From the NCBI RefSeq assembly GCF_000002995.4, contig NW_025062479.1:12721221-12785220 (forward strand): a DNA stretch of 64,000 nucleotides, given 5' to 3'. The notes beneath the pieces were generated by a model. That model saw only the letters and a program-made list of their open reading frames with translations, did no database searches and was not told the origin of the DNA. The position numbers and the translations under genes are program-made. The DNA is from Brugia malayi (lineage: Eukaryota; Nematoda; Chromadorea; Rhabditida; Onchocercidae). Positions 1-12,824 of this stretch are shown here, in pieces; the first letter of the stretch is position 1, and every line of letters begins with the position of its first letter.

Positions 1-141
1 GTAAAAATCGCGATCAAAGGTGAAACGTTCGAAGAGCAGGCGGGTTCGTTAGTCGCAGATATTCTGGAACCAGCAGGATTTGAGTTACTTAAATGGGGCA
101 AACTGCCATATTTAAGCGAAGGAGATTTCAGAAGAGTTTGA
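1..141 (+). CDS. METTL9: C-terminal exon of a METTL9/DREV-like methyltransferase (partial)
   Basis: The window opens inside a coding exon that is open from base 1 and ends at TGA 139-141, giving 46 residues. The residues include FEEQAGS, then LEPAGFELLKWGKLPYLSEG. This resembles, from memory, the end of the DREV/METTL9 family, where a hydrophobic stretch is followed by a PYLCEGD-like motif. METTL9 is a seven-beta-strand methyltransferase that modifies the N1 position of histidine in alternating-histidine motifs. Only the tail is present, so the SAM-binding motifs cannot be checked. The protein ends earlier after the motif than I recall for the vertebrate form. The next gene on the same strand starts about 1.1 kb downstream. 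The family call is moderate: short tails are easy to misjudge. Confidence 0.5.
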   Translation, partial: VKIAIKGETFEEQAGSLVADILEPAGFELLKWGKLPYLSEGDFRRV

Positions 142-1233
142 TCCTACAGTCTACTTTATTTTGATTTTTGTTTTTTTTTTTTTTTTTGTTTTTTTTTTTT
201 TTTTGCTGAAGAGTCGTTCCAGACCTTCCAAAAAATCATAACTTTTCTTAAGGTTAAAATCGTCGCTGATCTAGGATTTCCCGAAAAGAAAAACCTTAAA
301 AACGATCTGAAATCCATAATTTCAAATATTCCAGCCATTTTACCATCTTGACGATGCTGTATTTTTGCTAAAACCAAGAAAGATCAGCTCTGCTAGAAAC
401 GGTTCCTCGGATATCTTCACAGAAAATTCGGTGCTGAATCGAGATTTCACTTCATTTCAAAACTGTAATTAGCAAAAATTAAACTCCGAATAAATTTCTT
501 GCCTCTTTTTTTCTATCAAAAATATCACATTTGTGAAGTTTATTTCTGGAATAGCCTAAAAACCCCCACAATGTATCAGGTTCCGGACTAATATAAGACA
601 GCCGTCCAATCATCTATCAATTGCTGCAATTACTAACAGAGATAAAAATCGGAATATTTTCTAAAGAGGATCCCATGAACCACATTTCTCTTCTGGATGT
701 TTTACCATAAGCCTGAGTGCTGTAAATTGTTTTAAACTATGAGTGGGAGAATAGACGGTAATGTAAGACTGTAAGTAGCAGGGAATCTGTGCAGTATATT
801 CTGCTTAAAAGTGGTAGTGTTATGCTGCTTGCATGAAACGGTGAGCCGTGTTGGATATCGTGTTCGCATCGTCCTTCTGTCGCAAATGTCGTAGGGGAAC
901 CTTATCGATAGGTAACCATCTACCTTTACGGTGTTATTGTCCATAAATCATGTATCTTATACAATTATACGTGCGGTCGTCACATCCGTAGCACCATAAT
1001 CTCACCCTATTGAGACTTCCGGCCCAGGCCGATGAGTATTTTACGGTGGAATATTGATGGCGAAGATAGAGAAGAAGGTTATACCTCTAGCTCCTTTCGG
1101 ATTTGCAAAACTATTTAGATGTTAGAGCGTATGCGTCATTCAAGCCATCTCACTGTCATTAATGTGCGTAACGCCTATGAATGTTTCATACTGTCAGTGT
1201 GTTCTGAAATCTAATGCTGTGTATAATTTTAGA
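142..1233. other. intergenic region with poly-T tracts
   Basis: No convincing coding exon was seen between the METTL9-like stop and the FAM114A start. The region holds an interrupted poly-T tract at about 168-204 and otherwise ordinary AT-rich sequence. A TTTTAG acceptor at about 1227-1232 lies just before the ATG at 1234 and could be a spliced-leader acceptor or 5' UTR splice site. Confidence 0.6.
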
Positions 1234-4200
1234 ATGACTGACTCGGATACGGAATCATTTCACAGTGCTGTCGATAGCTTGTCGGATCGGGACGATGCAA
1301 GCACTACCGGTGCCATTAACCAAAAGAATGAAGAGGTTGGTGAAGGAAAGAGGGTCGACGCTGCCCGAGATAATAAATATGAATTCGGTGGATCCAATGA
1401 AACACAAAATAAGTATTCTGACAATAAATCCAGAGTAACTGAAGCAAACCGGAAGAAACAAATGTTTCGGAATTTAACAACTTTCGACAAACCTTCAAAA
1501 TGCAGAGGAGTGCAGGAGTTTAGGATAGATAGTCATAAAATGTCTCGAATTGGAAGTAAGGGTTCTGAGTGGGGACTTGTATCGGAGATTATGAACAATG
1601 TGGATGATCACAATATAACAGGAAAAACAGATCGATCAGAAGAAAAAATCACTGGTGGTCATGACGGGTGGGATGACTGGGAGTTGGATTATTCAGGAAA
1701 AGATGGTAATGATGGCGGAATCTTAGATGAAAACTGTGAACCGTCGTGGATGCGAACATCTGATGTGGAAAATGGAGTTATTACTAATTCGAAATCAAAG
1801 GTTGATCTTTTAGTATCCTTTGTTCTAGTCGGTGAATATCTTACAAGTAGAGAAATTGAACAAATAATGTCTCCTTTGCATAAATCCTGTTCAGAAGATT
1901 GACATATGTCTCAATTTAAGTCACTTTTTGAATTGAAATGGCATTCAAATTAAGTACGGGATTAATGACTTCCATGCCGTCTTTAACTCTGTGAAAAACT
2001 CAGTTTTTATATGTTTCAGGCTGAAATAAAAACAAAAGAAGTAACAAATAAATCATTTTGGGATTGGGCCGAATTTGGAGATGTGGTCGCTGCTGTTGGT
2101 GAGTAATGCTTATATCACACCGCTGGTGAAATTCAACATGTTGGTGGTACTTTTTCTAATTTTTTCTTCAAATACTTTGGATTCTACTTTTATTTGCTAC
2201 CTAATGAATGTTACGTCTTGAGGTGAAGGCCTAACAAACATATCCAGTGCTGTCGAATCAGGCCTTGGATTGCCGGCGCCAGCAGAACTGGTAAGAAACC
2301 AATCGGTAGAGAGATCTACAAATAATTCTGCAGTAATTACGAAAGTTGGCATTTTTTTTTCACAGCCGCTCATTTTATCTCTGATGAATTTAATCTTGAT
2401 TTCCTACTAATTCTGATTTCAGAATATATTAGTTTATTACAGTGTTTTAAAACTCGAAATTAAATTCTATTCTCGTTTCAAAGACTCAAAATGCTAGATT
2501 TTGCAGGAAAGAGAGGAAGTAACTAACTCTGGTATAAAATCATATGGCAAGTTGTTCGCAGGTTTTGGGGCTAACGTTGTAACGGGTTCATTAGATGTAC
2601 TTGAAGCACTTGGTAAGAAGACATTTGAAAAGCTAACTGTTCCGGAACAGGTTTGCGACTCTTTTATTTATACAGTGGCATGAAGTAATAGTGCACATAT
2701 GGAAGAAATAAAGTGTGTCATTGTTTTGCTTCGAGTTTGATATGAGTTACATGTTATCGATTTCTCATTTCGGAATATTTAAAAATTAGGGTTCCGAAAA
2801 AAGACGATTTATTTTCGAACCGAAAAGAGGTCAAAATTTGTCCGAAGTTTTGCGAGAGCTACGTGAAAATCGAGCAGAAGAAGCGGCTCTTGAAACTAGT
2901 TATATTTCAAAGCGCGAACTGACTTTTATTGATTCCTTCGAGAAATTTAGTGGTATGCTTCATCTGGAAGGCCTCGAAATGCTTTCGAAAAATCATTTAA
3001 GAAAAATCCCACCACAAAGAAGAAGGTATTTTATCATTCTTAAATTTTTTTATTTTGAATTTCTGAGTTCCAATGCACTAATTTATATTCTGTGACTTTG
3101 GAAAGCTCCCTTTTATACTGGAAAGCATAGCTGAAGCGTTTATTGTCCAAAAACATACCAAAAGAAAAAAAGATGCTGGAAATCATATTAAAGAAGGTGG
3201 CTATTGAGTCACCTGAGTTTTCTTATTCTTTTCTGATTTTTGGATCCTGTAGTTTAAAATTCAGCCTTTCATTATTCAGGTTTTTAACCTTTCCAGTGAA
3301 GTAAACGGAATTTTTGCTGATGATTTGGCAAATACTTTGGAGGAATATCAGGAGAATCAACAGGAAGATTTCGTAGAAGATTTCAAAGAAATATTGTTAT
3401 CCATCCCTCTACCTTACAACGTGAGGCTGGTTTCCATCTGTTTTATGTTGTTGGATGAAGGGATACTGAAATTATGTTCTGTACCAGTGTTGACATATTT
3501 CCAAGATGTTATGTTATCTTTTATATGTCGTTTGTTTTCATGGATGATCTTGGATTTGTCTTATGCGATTATTTTTTAGGATTCGGGTCTGATAGATTCC
3601 TACAGACGATGTAAAGAACGTTTGGAAAGATCGGATTCTAGCGACCAGATTTTCGAACTTTTCTTAGGTATTTTCAGCTTGTTAAGCTAAACTTGGTAAT
3701 TCTTTTTCTTCAGAAATTACATCTTAATTTCAAATAAAAATATAAAAATCGAGGGCAGTTTTATACTCTCGCTCTATCTTATTTCGGAAATCTCATGTTA
3801 TCATGTGTAGAATGTTTGGCTGATTTTACCGCTGAAAGTGTGCAGTCAGTTCATAAACTGGGACAGCTGCTATTAATTACGAATACAACAGTGAAGCAGG
3901 AACCATTTTCTGAATTCCATAGCCTAATTGGACGACAAATTTCATTTTTCAGTAATCAGTTTGCTCAACACATTAGCGCAGTTGATACACCTTCTGAAGA
4001 AGTTTGTTTCTTGCTTATAATGTTTTCCTGCGTATGCATGTCCATATGTTTGTAAATTAGGATTTCTCTCTCTCTCTCTCTCTCTACATATATATATATA
4101 TATATGACTTGGCAAATACTTATATATATAGAGAGAAAACTTATTTGCTTGTGTTAATATGCGTTGGTTACATATTTTTACAATCTTCATTTCTTTTTAT

Positions 4201-4506
4201 TCGGCATACATGTTTTTATTTACTTGTTTTTTCACTTTATTTTTAAAAGTGAAGCTGAGTGACTGAGGAGTTTTAGAATACCATGTTGAGTATAATTCAG
4301 AACAATTATATTCAATGTTTTAATTTTCAGCTAATAATGTTGGTTTGCTTGAACGAAGATTTAGTTCATGTTTCTCATATAATGCTAATTTTATTTATCT
4401 CTTGCAGATAGAAGAACTGGTCACAGCGGTTTTTCTAGCAGCGGGAGATTCATTCTCATATGTGCAGCAATCGTTTCGTCTTTTGCGGCCATTGTTAATT
4501 CTGTAG
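1234..4506 (+). CDS. FAM114A: FAM114A (NOXP20) family protein
   Basis: This is a multi-exon gene. Likely exons are 1234-1800, 2020-2098, 2223-2290, 2507-2650, 2790-3025, 3297-3420, 3580-3667, 3811-4001 and 4408-4506; phases agree from exon to exon. The N-terminus is acidic and disordered (MTDSDTESFHSAVDSLSDRD). The family core follows: a WDWAEFGD segment, GLGLPAPAEL, VVTGSLDVLEALGKKTFEKL, LSEVLRELRE, then FEKFSGMLHLEGLEMLS and a helical tail ending VQQSFRLLRPLLIL. These match the order of blocks in vertebrate FAM114A1/A2, poorly understood proteins linked to Rab2 and Golgi trafficking. I preferred the ATG at 1234 over the in-frame one at 1162 because it follows a TTTTAG acceptor and gives a typical acidic start. 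The first donor (AAG/GTTGAT) is weak. An AATAAA lies at 4551-4556. Confidence 0.8.
4065..4137. repeat. TC/TA microsatellite with inverted GA end
   Basis: In a FAM114A intron, a (TC)n run is followed by a (TA)n run. After a short spacer comes TATATATATAGAGAGA, so the end can pair with the start as an imperfect hairpin. Confidence 0.7.
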
Positions 4507-5068
4507 TACTATCTTTTCTTTCATGAATATAGTTTCTTGGTTTCTAATGCAATAAATTATTTGAAATGTTTTAGAACAGTAAAATTTTAGAATGCTGTGT
4601 TATTATGAATTTTTTTCGACCCTTATAGTGACAGTTCTTTTCATTTATATTTAATATAACAAAAATGCACTGAAGGTTAGTATACTTCCCTCGACTCACT
4701 TTTTCTCTTGACTTTAATCGTTATCTTACCATTAGTAGAAGTATTAGGTTTCGCTTTAATCAGAAGTAAAGGAAAGAAAGTGGATTTAGGCATTTATTTT
4801 TCTTAGATGTGTGCAGAATGTCCATTATAAGCTTTTGTTATTTTTGTGGAATTAAGCGTAGTGATCTTGTTTACTATTTGGGTTATATTTTGGAACGGCG
4901 AGATTACCGGGTGTCAAGATAACTGCATTCCATAGAATAAACACTGGTTTATATATGAGCGAGATTGTTCATCAAGGAATCAGATTATAAAATGGAAATT
5001 AAGGATGTGTTCTGCATTAATTTTCGTTTCATCTGATTCCACCTGCAAGGAAACTTTAACGGTCCAGA
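4507..5068. other. short intergenic region between FAM114A and iPLA2 genes
   Basis: This 562-bp gap separates two genes on the same strand. It contains the AATAAA signal at 4551-4556 and a GTCCAG acceptor directly before the next ATG. No exon was seen in it. The spacing is longer than a typical C. elegans operon gap but does not exclude co-transcription. Confidence 0.5.
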
Positions 5069-8000
5069 ATGAAAAGATTTTTGAAGCGCGGGATTATGTT
5101 TGGGATCTTACAAAAGGTTCGTGATGTGGCAACGATGCAAAATTGCGAAGCGGTGGTGAATGCGTGTGGCAGGGCTGTTGCTGCTGTTCTTTCATCGAAA
5201 CCAGAAAAGGTTCAAATTTATTTCGAAATACTTCCAAATTGAGCGATGTTGTTAAGTCATTACTGCAGGATACCGTACAGAACTATCGGACAGTTTAGTA
5301 AAGTGTGCGAGATGCTAATGTGTTTTTTATAGCCGCTATAACGAATAGTTGCTAGCTAAACGATATCCGTTGAATTAGGTTAAAAATTGTGGTAGTTTCT
5401 TTTTTGGATGGGACTGAACAACAATTATTCTATTCAGGTGGAAGCCATAGATGCTTCGAAGTTGAAAACCTTCGAAAAATGTGATAATTCTTACACGTTT
5501 GCACTATATGTAGATAAACCAAAGGGTGTGACATATTACGTTGTTTATTTGCCGAGATCGTTGAAGATTTGGCGCACGCAGGAACGTCACCAAGCAGAAT
5601 TGCTAAGAAATCAGTTGAACAGTCTAAAACTACTTGTTAATATTCTAGGTAATATTTTTGAAAATTCAAAAGCGTATTGAACAAAATTATAAGGTGTTTC
5701 TTGGATATTTCCCTCATCTACTCATCTGAGTAGTAGCGTGATTAGTCAACAGCGAACGTCTGCTGGAATGATAGTATGTGGAGCAACCAGGAAAAGTTAA
5801 ATTGGCTCGTAAGTTTCCCTCTTATACGATATAATTCATACGCAGTATTCACCAACTCTTTTTCAGAAAAAATAAGTTCTAAGTTTTTCGAGGCTGAGAT
5901 GGAACAGTTGAGAGATTCGGTGATCAAAAATCCCAGTTTTAATGATATACATCATGCAGCTGCTTGTAATTTCCCGAGAGTTATCGCTGTATTGTGCAAG
6001 AATCGTCCAAGGTTCATAAATTTGATTCAACAGGGCATTAAAGAAAAATTTCTGAAGCGCGTACGTTTATTTATTAGGAACTGTTCAGAAATAACAGAAT
6101 TTCAGATGTTTACTGGCAACGGTAACTATTGAAATGTAGTTGAATTGAGACATAACTAAAAGTAGTATCATAGTGAGGTGTATTTTGAAATTTTTTTAAG
6201 GATTCAAAGTTTTTAATTTATTAAATATCACAAAAGTTAGTTTATAGAAACAACTACTAGAAAGCGCTAGCTTTGTAATTTGTTCGATGGAAAGAGAAAA
6301 AAAGGACTAAATCCAGTAAACCAACATAAAATTTAGTGCTGAATAATTCCTTTCCTATCTTATGACGATTTATCATCTTTGGAATTAATAAGAAACACAG
6401 TTTTGCTCAGACCGTTCAAGATAAAATACTTCTTTGCAGCATTGTTAATGATGTATCCATTGATGGCTATTATCCACTGCACATAGCAGTAGAGAATGAT
6501 GCTAAACAAGCTGTACAAGTACTACTGAGTTTAGGTGCTCATACTGCAAAACAGGATTGTCATTCTAGAAATGCTGTGCACTATGGTGCGGGGAATAATC
6601 CAGAAGTACTGAAGGTATGTTATTTGGTAGTGATTCTGTTGCTGTTCCTATGCATAATTTGTTGCATTCTTCTGTTGTAGTACACTAATAACATTGCTTT
6701 TTGTTATTTTCAGTTGTTAGCTGGGGCTCACGATTTCTTGGACGCTATTGATGTAATTGACAAAGATGGCTTGTCACCACTTTGTCATGCTATTCGTTCA
6801 GCCAAAGCAAAATGTGTGGAAGTGTTGTTGGATGCAAACTGTTCAACTGGTCCTTTCCCAGGTGGTTCTTTGTCGGCCATGGTTTCTATGGTTGCTTTAT
6901 CACCAGATTTACCGAGGTATTTGTTCTGTCTTTTCTATCTACCCTATTTCTTTCTATTCTCTCTTTTGAGATTTACAGTATATTTCTTTAATACTCTTTC
7001 CTCAAAGCTAGTGGTTGTTAATATGGCCAGATTCCAATTTTCCAACAACTCAAAAAAATTAGTAATTTCTTTCAAGGATAGTCGATTTATTATTAATACG
7101 AGCTCCACAGTTTTTAGTCGAAGAAATCGATGGTTCATCGACTATACTCCATGAAAAATTGGAATCAAAAGTAGGCTTAATCATGTGTGTATTTGCAGCT
7201 TCATAAAAACATGATAATTATGATTATTTTTGATCATGTAATTCAATGTACCAAGTTGGTCTATGTTGAAGTAGAATATTTGTATCTAGTTTATATTTTC
7301 TGGTTTGGTACAATAGTTTTTGCCGCATTAATTCAAATTCATGAAAAGAACTTCATAACATGCAAATGAGAAAGCAAGAAATATAATGCACTCACGATAA
7401 AAAAAGAACTATTTATCTCATTTCTTTATTTCTCGGAAAGAAATGCGTTGCAGTTGTTACACCGTATTCTGGGAGATCTTAGGAATGTCGTTAATATAAA
7501 TGTTCGAAATAATTTGGGTCAAACACCGCTATACTGTGCTGTAGCACGAAATGATTTGTCACAAAGTTTTACGCTGCTGACTTATGGTGCTGATTTAAAT
7601 ATCGCAAACTATGACGGGAACACCCCGTTACATATATCTTCCAAGGTATTCTTATTCTCAACAAGCTATGGATAATAATTATGCCGTTCTAGATTAGACA
7701 TTAAAGAAATCATTTTGAGATTACTGAAATTACCGACTGTTAATCGGACAAATATTATTTCTCTGCAATAAGAATTCATATCTTCCCGAATTGTTTCAAA
7801 TTTCCGGAACATTGTGATGGGTCTTGAAGCTATGTGTTCTTATTGTTAATATTCAAAAGAATGAGAATGTACTTACGAATAGATCAAAGGATAGAATATA
7901 AATGCTTTTATATTGGTATTCTTCGGAAATAACTTTTTCAGAATGGGGACGTTGATCTTGTGAAGCTGTTGTTATGTTTTGGAGCATCAGCAGAGCTGAA

Positions 8001-11000
8001 GAATGGTCGTGGAGAAACAGCTTTGGATGTTGGCAGAAACAAGTGCTTTTTTTTTTTTTTTTTTTTGAGATACATTTAGATTTGGAAACTTCTCTGAGGA
8101 GTGGAATTAAAAAAGTGACTGATTTTAATTCTGATTGCTGAATATCCCTTCGAAAATTTTGTTCAAGAACTGTGAATGTCTCGTTAATAATAACAGATCT
8201 TAAAATTTAGTACAAATTCAGCACAAAAATTATGGATTGTCTGAGACTCTTCGTTCACTCACCATCAATCGTTCTACCTCATTTAGGAGCTGTTTTGTAA
8301 ACAGTTTAGTCTTGCTTAGCTATTTTTTTTTTTAATTTCAAGAAGTTTACGATTAATTTTGGCTTTTCATCTAGGTATTAAAAATTCAAGTGTTGCAAAT
8401 CTCTTTAGTTTTGACCGTTTTGACTTCAGCTTTTAATGATTATTTTATAGGAAATGAATTTTAGTTCTTTCTGATCTTATGCAAGAGAAAGTATTAGTGG
8501 AACGACAGCAAATGACACCAGAAGAAAAGCAGCGTTTAGTCAATGTAATAAGTTTCGATGGTGGTGGAATAAGAGGCTTAATACTTTTGCAGGTATTTTT
8601 CGAATTAGTTCTTTCTGTTGATTTTATTTTTGCTGCTTTCTGTTGCTATAGGGGATTGTTTTCTCTTACCATCTGGTCCTTTAATTAAAGGAATAAGTAG
8701 TGAGCTGCTAAATATACTGCGTTGCCTTTCACAGAGCAGGTGTCTGTTTCAAAACATTGAAAAAAATCTTTCTTTCTGCAACGGCATTCAAGCATAAAAT
8801 GTCTAAGAAGTCTTATAATAATGTTTATATACATCTTGCTTGTTTATTCAAATTGGAGGTGTGTTGAAGAAGGCATGAATAACTGAGCCTACGATAAAAA
8901 ATAAGGAGTAAAATAAATTGAGTGGTTAAATATAGCAAATAAATGTAATAATCATAGAGAAAACCATTAATTATGTTAACCAACCTTTCCTTATCCCTTC
9001 GTTAATCGGCTTTTGCAGTGACCGCTCTCTTCGACAAAATTATTCTATTTCAGATATTGATGCATATTGAGAAATTGTTGGGTCATTCTGTTATGGAACA
9101 TTTTCAGTGGTTATGCGGAACTAGTACTGGAGCAGTGATCGCACTGGGACTAGCAAAAGGCTTGTTAATTTCAAGTCCAAAATTTTTGACATTTATATTA
9201 ATAAGTGTTATTTTCTCAACTTTTATATAAGTATACAAATTGTAAGTTCGCATAGTACTTTTTCTTCTCTTTCTCCTCCTGTTTAAAAAAAAAAAAAAGT
9301 CTCCTTGCAGGATATTCATTGAAGCATTGTCAAAATCTCTATCTACGCATAAAGGATGAACTATTTGTTGGTCGACGACCTTATTCAAACAAAATGATCG
9401 AAAGTTTTTTTTGTGAAATTTTTGGGGAGGAAACAGTAATGGCGCAGTTAAGATCCAAAAAGTATTCTTTAGTTTCATTTTTTAGAAAATTATTTTTTTT
9501 TGTATTTCCTTCTAAGTTTTACTGTACTTCTCTATTACTCAGCAATCATTTATAAGGTGCAATTTTTACTACTGATTTATTCGTGTAACACTGTCTTTAA
9601 ATTTCAAGGATCAATCTGCCTATCTCATAGATCACTAAATGATGGACCGATAAAAGATGTGAAAGAACGTAATTTAATTGCATAAGCAAAGTAAAAAAAT
9701 TAAGAAGGTTGACTTGTCTTTTGCTAATTTAGGAAAATCTGTAATAATGAAAAATTTATAAGACATGTTATGGTAGGGTTTTCTTTCAAATAACACTTTT
9801 GTTACAATTTATTTACTATCTTAAATGTTGTCATTTTAAATTGTAATACAAAAAATATTATTTATACATCATATTTGAGACAAATTATTTTCCTTTTCCT
9901 ATTTTCAGGGTTATTGTAACGGCTTCATGTGTACAAAAAAGCCCACCGCTGTTAAAACTCTTTCGCAATTATACTTTACCAGTTAGCAAAGCTGAAAACA
10001 AAGCTTTGGGATTTGATGATCCTGGTGAGAATTTAGTATGGAAATGTGCACGATATTCCAGGTTAGCCATGGATGCTTAATCACTTCATATATTTATTAA
10101 TCTATTGAAGTTATATATAAGAAATGTTTGAGGATATTTATGCGTAATAGATAACTGGATGTACATAATGGCTTGGATTTTTTTGTTGTAGGGTAAAGTC
10201 AGATCTTTCCGATGGTCAGCAAATATGAGTCATAATGCATCAGGTACTAAAAAAGCTAGAAATCTTCATGTTAGGCTTTATACTGGTCGAGATGATTTAT
10301 TTAGTTGTCAACGCGTGGTTTTACTATATACATGTTTACTGAAAATAGTAGAAATTGCTAGAATTAAGTTGCTTTGTAAATTCAAGCATTATATGATGAA
10401 GGAAGGATTTCTGATGGGTTAAGTATATAGATTACAGTGGTCCTAGTGTCAACATAGCGTGATGGTTTTAGATTGTAATATATTTTAACTTATAGTGCGG
10501 CATGTTATAACGTTATAATATGAAAATGGCTATTTATTTGTTGAAAAATTCTTTTTTTATTTCAAAAAAGCGTATGAAATTTGTTAATCACTTCATTACT
10601 TAATATCACTTTATACACATAAAAGAGATATACTCTTTAATTATACCTTTGTTATCTTGTCGATTGCAATTAACGGACGTGAAAAAAGGAAGAGAGAATT
10701 GTTGACTCGAAAAATGAAAGCTTTATATTTTTTTGCAATGATTATATTTTGTAGCGCTGCTCCAACGTTCTTTACACCGAAAGATAATTTTATTGATGGC
10801 GGATTAATATCGAATAATCCAACACTTGATCTTATGTCAGACATACATATTTATAACGCTGCATGCATGAAAGTGGCAAGTTATGGTTGAAATTTTTTTA
10901 ATTTCACATGTGGCATTTGTTAATAGATCATTTTATTGCTTGCTTATAAAATTATAGATCTTGGTGTTAAGTAATCACCAGAAATGTAGAAGCATTTCAT

Positions 11001-12824
11001 TTGCAGTCATTTAACAAAAGGATCCGAAACATTAAGTAACTTGTCCAACGGATTGGTGTCTTCATTTAAAATGATTCTCCTCCATATCTCCGGTGAAAAT
11101 GTTTAATTTCAGAAAAAAGAAACTGTACATATTGGTTGCATTGTATCATTGGGAACTGGTCGAGCGCCTCCTGAAGAGTTAGAAAGTATGAGATGGAATT
11201 TTAGTCTGCCTGGAGTCTTGTTGAAGGCGCATTTATGTTTCAGGATTTGATGAGTTTGAAAAATCTTCTTATAGGACAGGTCGGTTTATTCACATCTTTT
11301 CTGGATTTTTGGCATTTTGACTAAGTTCCACCAAGTTTTCTACGATTTTTTACACAATTTCTTTGTAAAAATAAGTTTTTATTATCTCTTAAAAGGCCAA
11401 AATTCTTTCATCTCTTCATTCTTTTTCTTCAAGCATGACATGAATTACTCGACTTATAAATTTTCTTATAGGGCACATTACTCGTTTATCTGGGTATTTC
11501 TAAGTCAATTTACTTCAAATTTCGCAATCCAGTTGTAGTGCAGTCTGAGATGGACCTGAAGAATATTTTCATACTTCTTTCTCTTTGCTTATTACATTAC
11601 AGCATTCATAACAGTTCGGATGCAGAAGAGAACGATATTGTTCAGAATTGATTGAATTAATTTGCTTGTACTCTGATGCAATTAACTCGTAAAAAAATGA
11701 CGTATTTACATCGCTACTTTATCATTAATATTAAGCCCATACTCTTTGATGAAATCTAGAACTTCCCGGCAATTTTTATAAGTTTTCAGAGCTCTAAGTC
11801 TTCGTAACGTCCTGTACACGAGCACAAACATTATGAAGTCTGAGATTATTTACCAAGCAGAACTGTTGTCCTGTTTGAAGTTCCAGTTATATACCCAAGT
11901 CTGATCCCGGCACCCTTCGATGTCGGAACGTCCCAAAAATAGTAAACTACGGAGAGCGCTCCGTTACCATTCACATCTGTCATATGCATCTAGACTATCT
12001 CATGATATTGTGTGGGTTGCTCATGGAGGTTCAAAGGTCAATCATAAGATGTAATGAACATTAAATGAAAAAAGAGTAGATAAGAAGAGAAAAGCTCACC
12101 ATAATGATAGACAACAATCTATCGAGTGCAAAGTTCTAACCAGTATCATTCAGCTGTCATCTTACGGTATAACTAGTACTGAATTTATATTACAGATTAC
12201 AGCTTCCAATGGACCATGTGTGACACGTGCACGTTCTTGGGCTCATGATCAATGTATCCCATTTTTTCGCTTTTCGCCATCTCTTTCGTCACATGTAGAA
12301 CTCGATGAAACGAATGATCAAGTAATCGTTGGCTTCTTATGGGACACGGAGGTACGTAAACGTATAATTTTTTTTGTACATTTATCATTTGTAATTTGTG
12401 CATTTATCAGACAGAATTCATTAAGAGTATTAATAGTATGAACTGTCTTGAAAACGCTGTAACTGGGTTAACACAAAGCATAATGTCCTATCTGGCATTT
12501 TCGGCACCAGAAAATGAAAAGTCCTGTAGCTTAAGCTTTTTATGTGATTTCGAATATCATTGAAACATGCATCATCTGAATAGAGTTGTCTCAAGTCCCT
12601 GGCTCTCTTATCCTGAAATGGCTAATTTTTGTTGCTTTAATATTTTAAAAATTGGAACTAGACTCAGTAGCACTTAAATCATGTTTATAAAGTAGGATTC
12701 ATTATAATCGCATACATTACTGCTTATTTACTTCCGTTTAACAATCAATATTTCTTAGAAATATTTGCGCACCGATGGAAGACAAGACATGGAAATCCTA
12801 GCAGAGTATCTCAGATCATCCTAA
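5069..12824 (+). CDS. PLA2G6: calcium-independent phospholipase A2 with ankyrin repeats (PLA2G6/iPLA2-beta type)
   Basis: The enzyme hydrolyses the sn-2 acyl chain of phospholipids without calcium. Exons supported by phase are 5069-5209, 5438-5648, 5867-6011, 6440-6614, 6714-6916, 7441-7645, 7942 to about 8042, 8465-8592, 9054-9159, 9311 to about 9461, about 9910-10072, about 10755-10875, 11113-11279, about 12196-12350 and 12759-12824. The first half holds ankyrin repeats ([55 protein letters not shown]). The patatin domain has the anion hole FDGGGIRGL, the nucleophile motif GTSTG (Ser in the exon at 9054) and the catalytic Asp in [13 protein letters not shown], so both dyad residues are present. 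[18 protein letters not shown] and the WDTE end also match PLA2G6. Oddities: one apparent GC donor after 9159, possibly another near 10875, a phase mismatch between the exons ending near 8042 and starting 8465, and a 29-nt insert at 11215-11243. Confidence 0.9.
9160..9310 (+). other. apparent GC-AG intron in the iPLA2 gene
   Basis: The GTSTG exon must end in phase 1 to join the exon at 9311 ([12 protein letters not shown]). The only fitting donor is AAAAG/GCTTGTT, which is the common GTTTGT form with C for T. Joined this way, the spacing from GTSTG to KDELF equals that of human PLA2G6 as I remember it. Confidence 0.6.

Noticed and set aside
156..377. 73-residue minus-strand open frame ending in a lysine run
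   Set aside because: The lysine run is only the poly-T tract read in reverse; there is no family resemblance.
10225..10422. 65-residue plus-strand open frame between iPLA2 exons
   Set aside because: It lies between exons that join in phase (ARYS to SAAPTFF) and has no patatin-domain resemblance.
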